Source: Planctomycetales bacterium
GTDB taxonomy: Bacteria > Omnitrophota > Gorgyraeia > Gygaellales > Profunditerraquicolaceae
Direction of reading: 5' to 3'
DNA length: 47,763 bases
Assembly: GCA_005239725.1 (NCBI GenBank)
Contig: SBBM01000026.1
Span: 1 to 47,763 of the forward strand
Program-made: the position numbers and the translations under genes
In this document: piece after piece, positions 47,582-47,763 of the stretch
Layout: every line of letters starts with the position of its first letter
How positions within the stretch are numbered: the first letter of the stretch is position 1
Notes under the pieces: generated by a model
What the model saw: the letters and a program-made list of their open reading frames with translations, nothing else
What the model was told of the DNA's origin: nothing
Databases searched by the model: none

Positions 47582-47763
47582 AAAGCGGATTATTATTTTA
47601 GGCGCAGGGCTTGCCGGCTTAAGCACAGCCTGGCATTTGCAGAGAAGGGGCATAGACTGTCAGATTTTTGAGAAAGAAGCGACGGTGGGCGGGCTATGCC
47701 GTTCCAAAAAGATAGGCGGTTTTACGTTTGATTATGATGGTCACCTCCTGCATTTTAAGCATC
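47574..47763 (+). CDS. flavin amine oxidase / protoporphyrinogen-oxidase-like protein (5' part)
   Basis: 63 codons to the window edge. IIILGAGLAGLSTAWHLQRR is the FAD-binding dinucleotide motif, followed by the acidic residue in QIFEKEATVGGLCRS and KIGGFTFDYDGHLLHF. The pattern is that of amine-oxidase-like flavoproteins near sugar genes (UDP-galactopyranose mutase-like or HemY-like). The ATG overlaps the preceding gene's stop region by 8 bases, implying a shared transcript. Confidence 0.8.
   Translation, partial: MSKKRIIILGAGLAGLSTAWHLQRRGIDCQIFEKEATVGGLCRSKKIGGFTFDYDGHLLHFKH

Overview
The window (47.8 kb, both ends cut inside genes or operons) looks like a chromosomal stretch of an uncultured, didermic, probably anaerobic or facultative bacterium. 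The gene set is metabolic and envelope housekeeping: GTP-type PEP carboxykinase, a GlgP-type alpha-glucan phosphorylase, a PilB/GspE ATPase with sensory genes, a DUF6485 protein, an AMP-ligase/ACP/PlsC fusion, a lipoprotein M48 protease and AsmA. This mix, with moderate GC and tightly packed ATGA/GTGA-coupled operons, resembles Omnitrophota (OP3)/PVC-like genomes. That placement is inference from gene content; no rRNA or tRNA gene was seen.

Layout. 0-4.2 kb: a terminator, a small Cys-rich DUF6485 protein, an internally deleted NCS2 purine permease remnant, a coupled SagB-like nitroreductase/sirtuin/exported-protein set, and a polysaccharide flippase on the minus strand. 4.2-10.1 kb: a GH1 glycosidase sharing a compact divergent promoter with the flippase, then an antiporter-EIIA fusion, AsmA and an M48/PDZ lipoprotein. 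10.1-13.2 kb: a TPP riboswitch with terminator followed by thiS-thiG-thiH-thiF, interrupted by palindromic repeats at the thiG/thiH junction. 13.2-18.2 kb: an MFS transporter, the acyl-ACP synthetase/ACP/acyltransferase fusion and CorA. 18.2-22.2 kb: an Mth938-like protein followed by an orphan nine-cysteine mini-ORF, an NTF2-like protein, DinB, an inositol monophosphatase, a GspB-like zinc-ribbon protein and a truncated DUF72 gene. 22.2-25.8 kb: polyprenyl synthase (minus), UbiA prenyltransferase, NDH-2-like flavoprotein and DoxX, which together suggest an isoprenoid-quinone module. 25.8-32 kb: purU, glgP, a cold-shock protein, pckG and purC. 32-38.4 kb: a B12-binding-type radical SAM protein, then a signalling operon (REC-PilZ, REC-REC, GAF-PAS histidine kinase, REC) leading into a GspE/PilB ATPase. 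38.4-46.5 kb: a glycosyltransferase, then MoxR, DUF58 and two large membrane/Ig-like proteins that look like a TgpA protein split in two without its transglutaminase core. 46.6 kb to the end: a MraY/WecA-like phosphosugar transferase and the start of a flavin amine-oxidase-like protein.

Most notable signals: (1) purU and purC both carry an upstream arm that pairs with a 13-base arm ending exactly on the first G of their GTG start codons, with a third competing copy between them; (2) palindromic REP-like repeats sit at gene boundaries and supply the N-terminus of ThiH and the C-terminus of the NDH-2-like protein; (3) a nine-Cys mini-protein has no standard start codon and lies in phase after a UAG; (4) the MoxR-DUF58 operon has a split, re-purposed TgpA-like partner; (5) several promoters place the -10 box exactly 6 nt from an ATG, implying leaderless transcripts.
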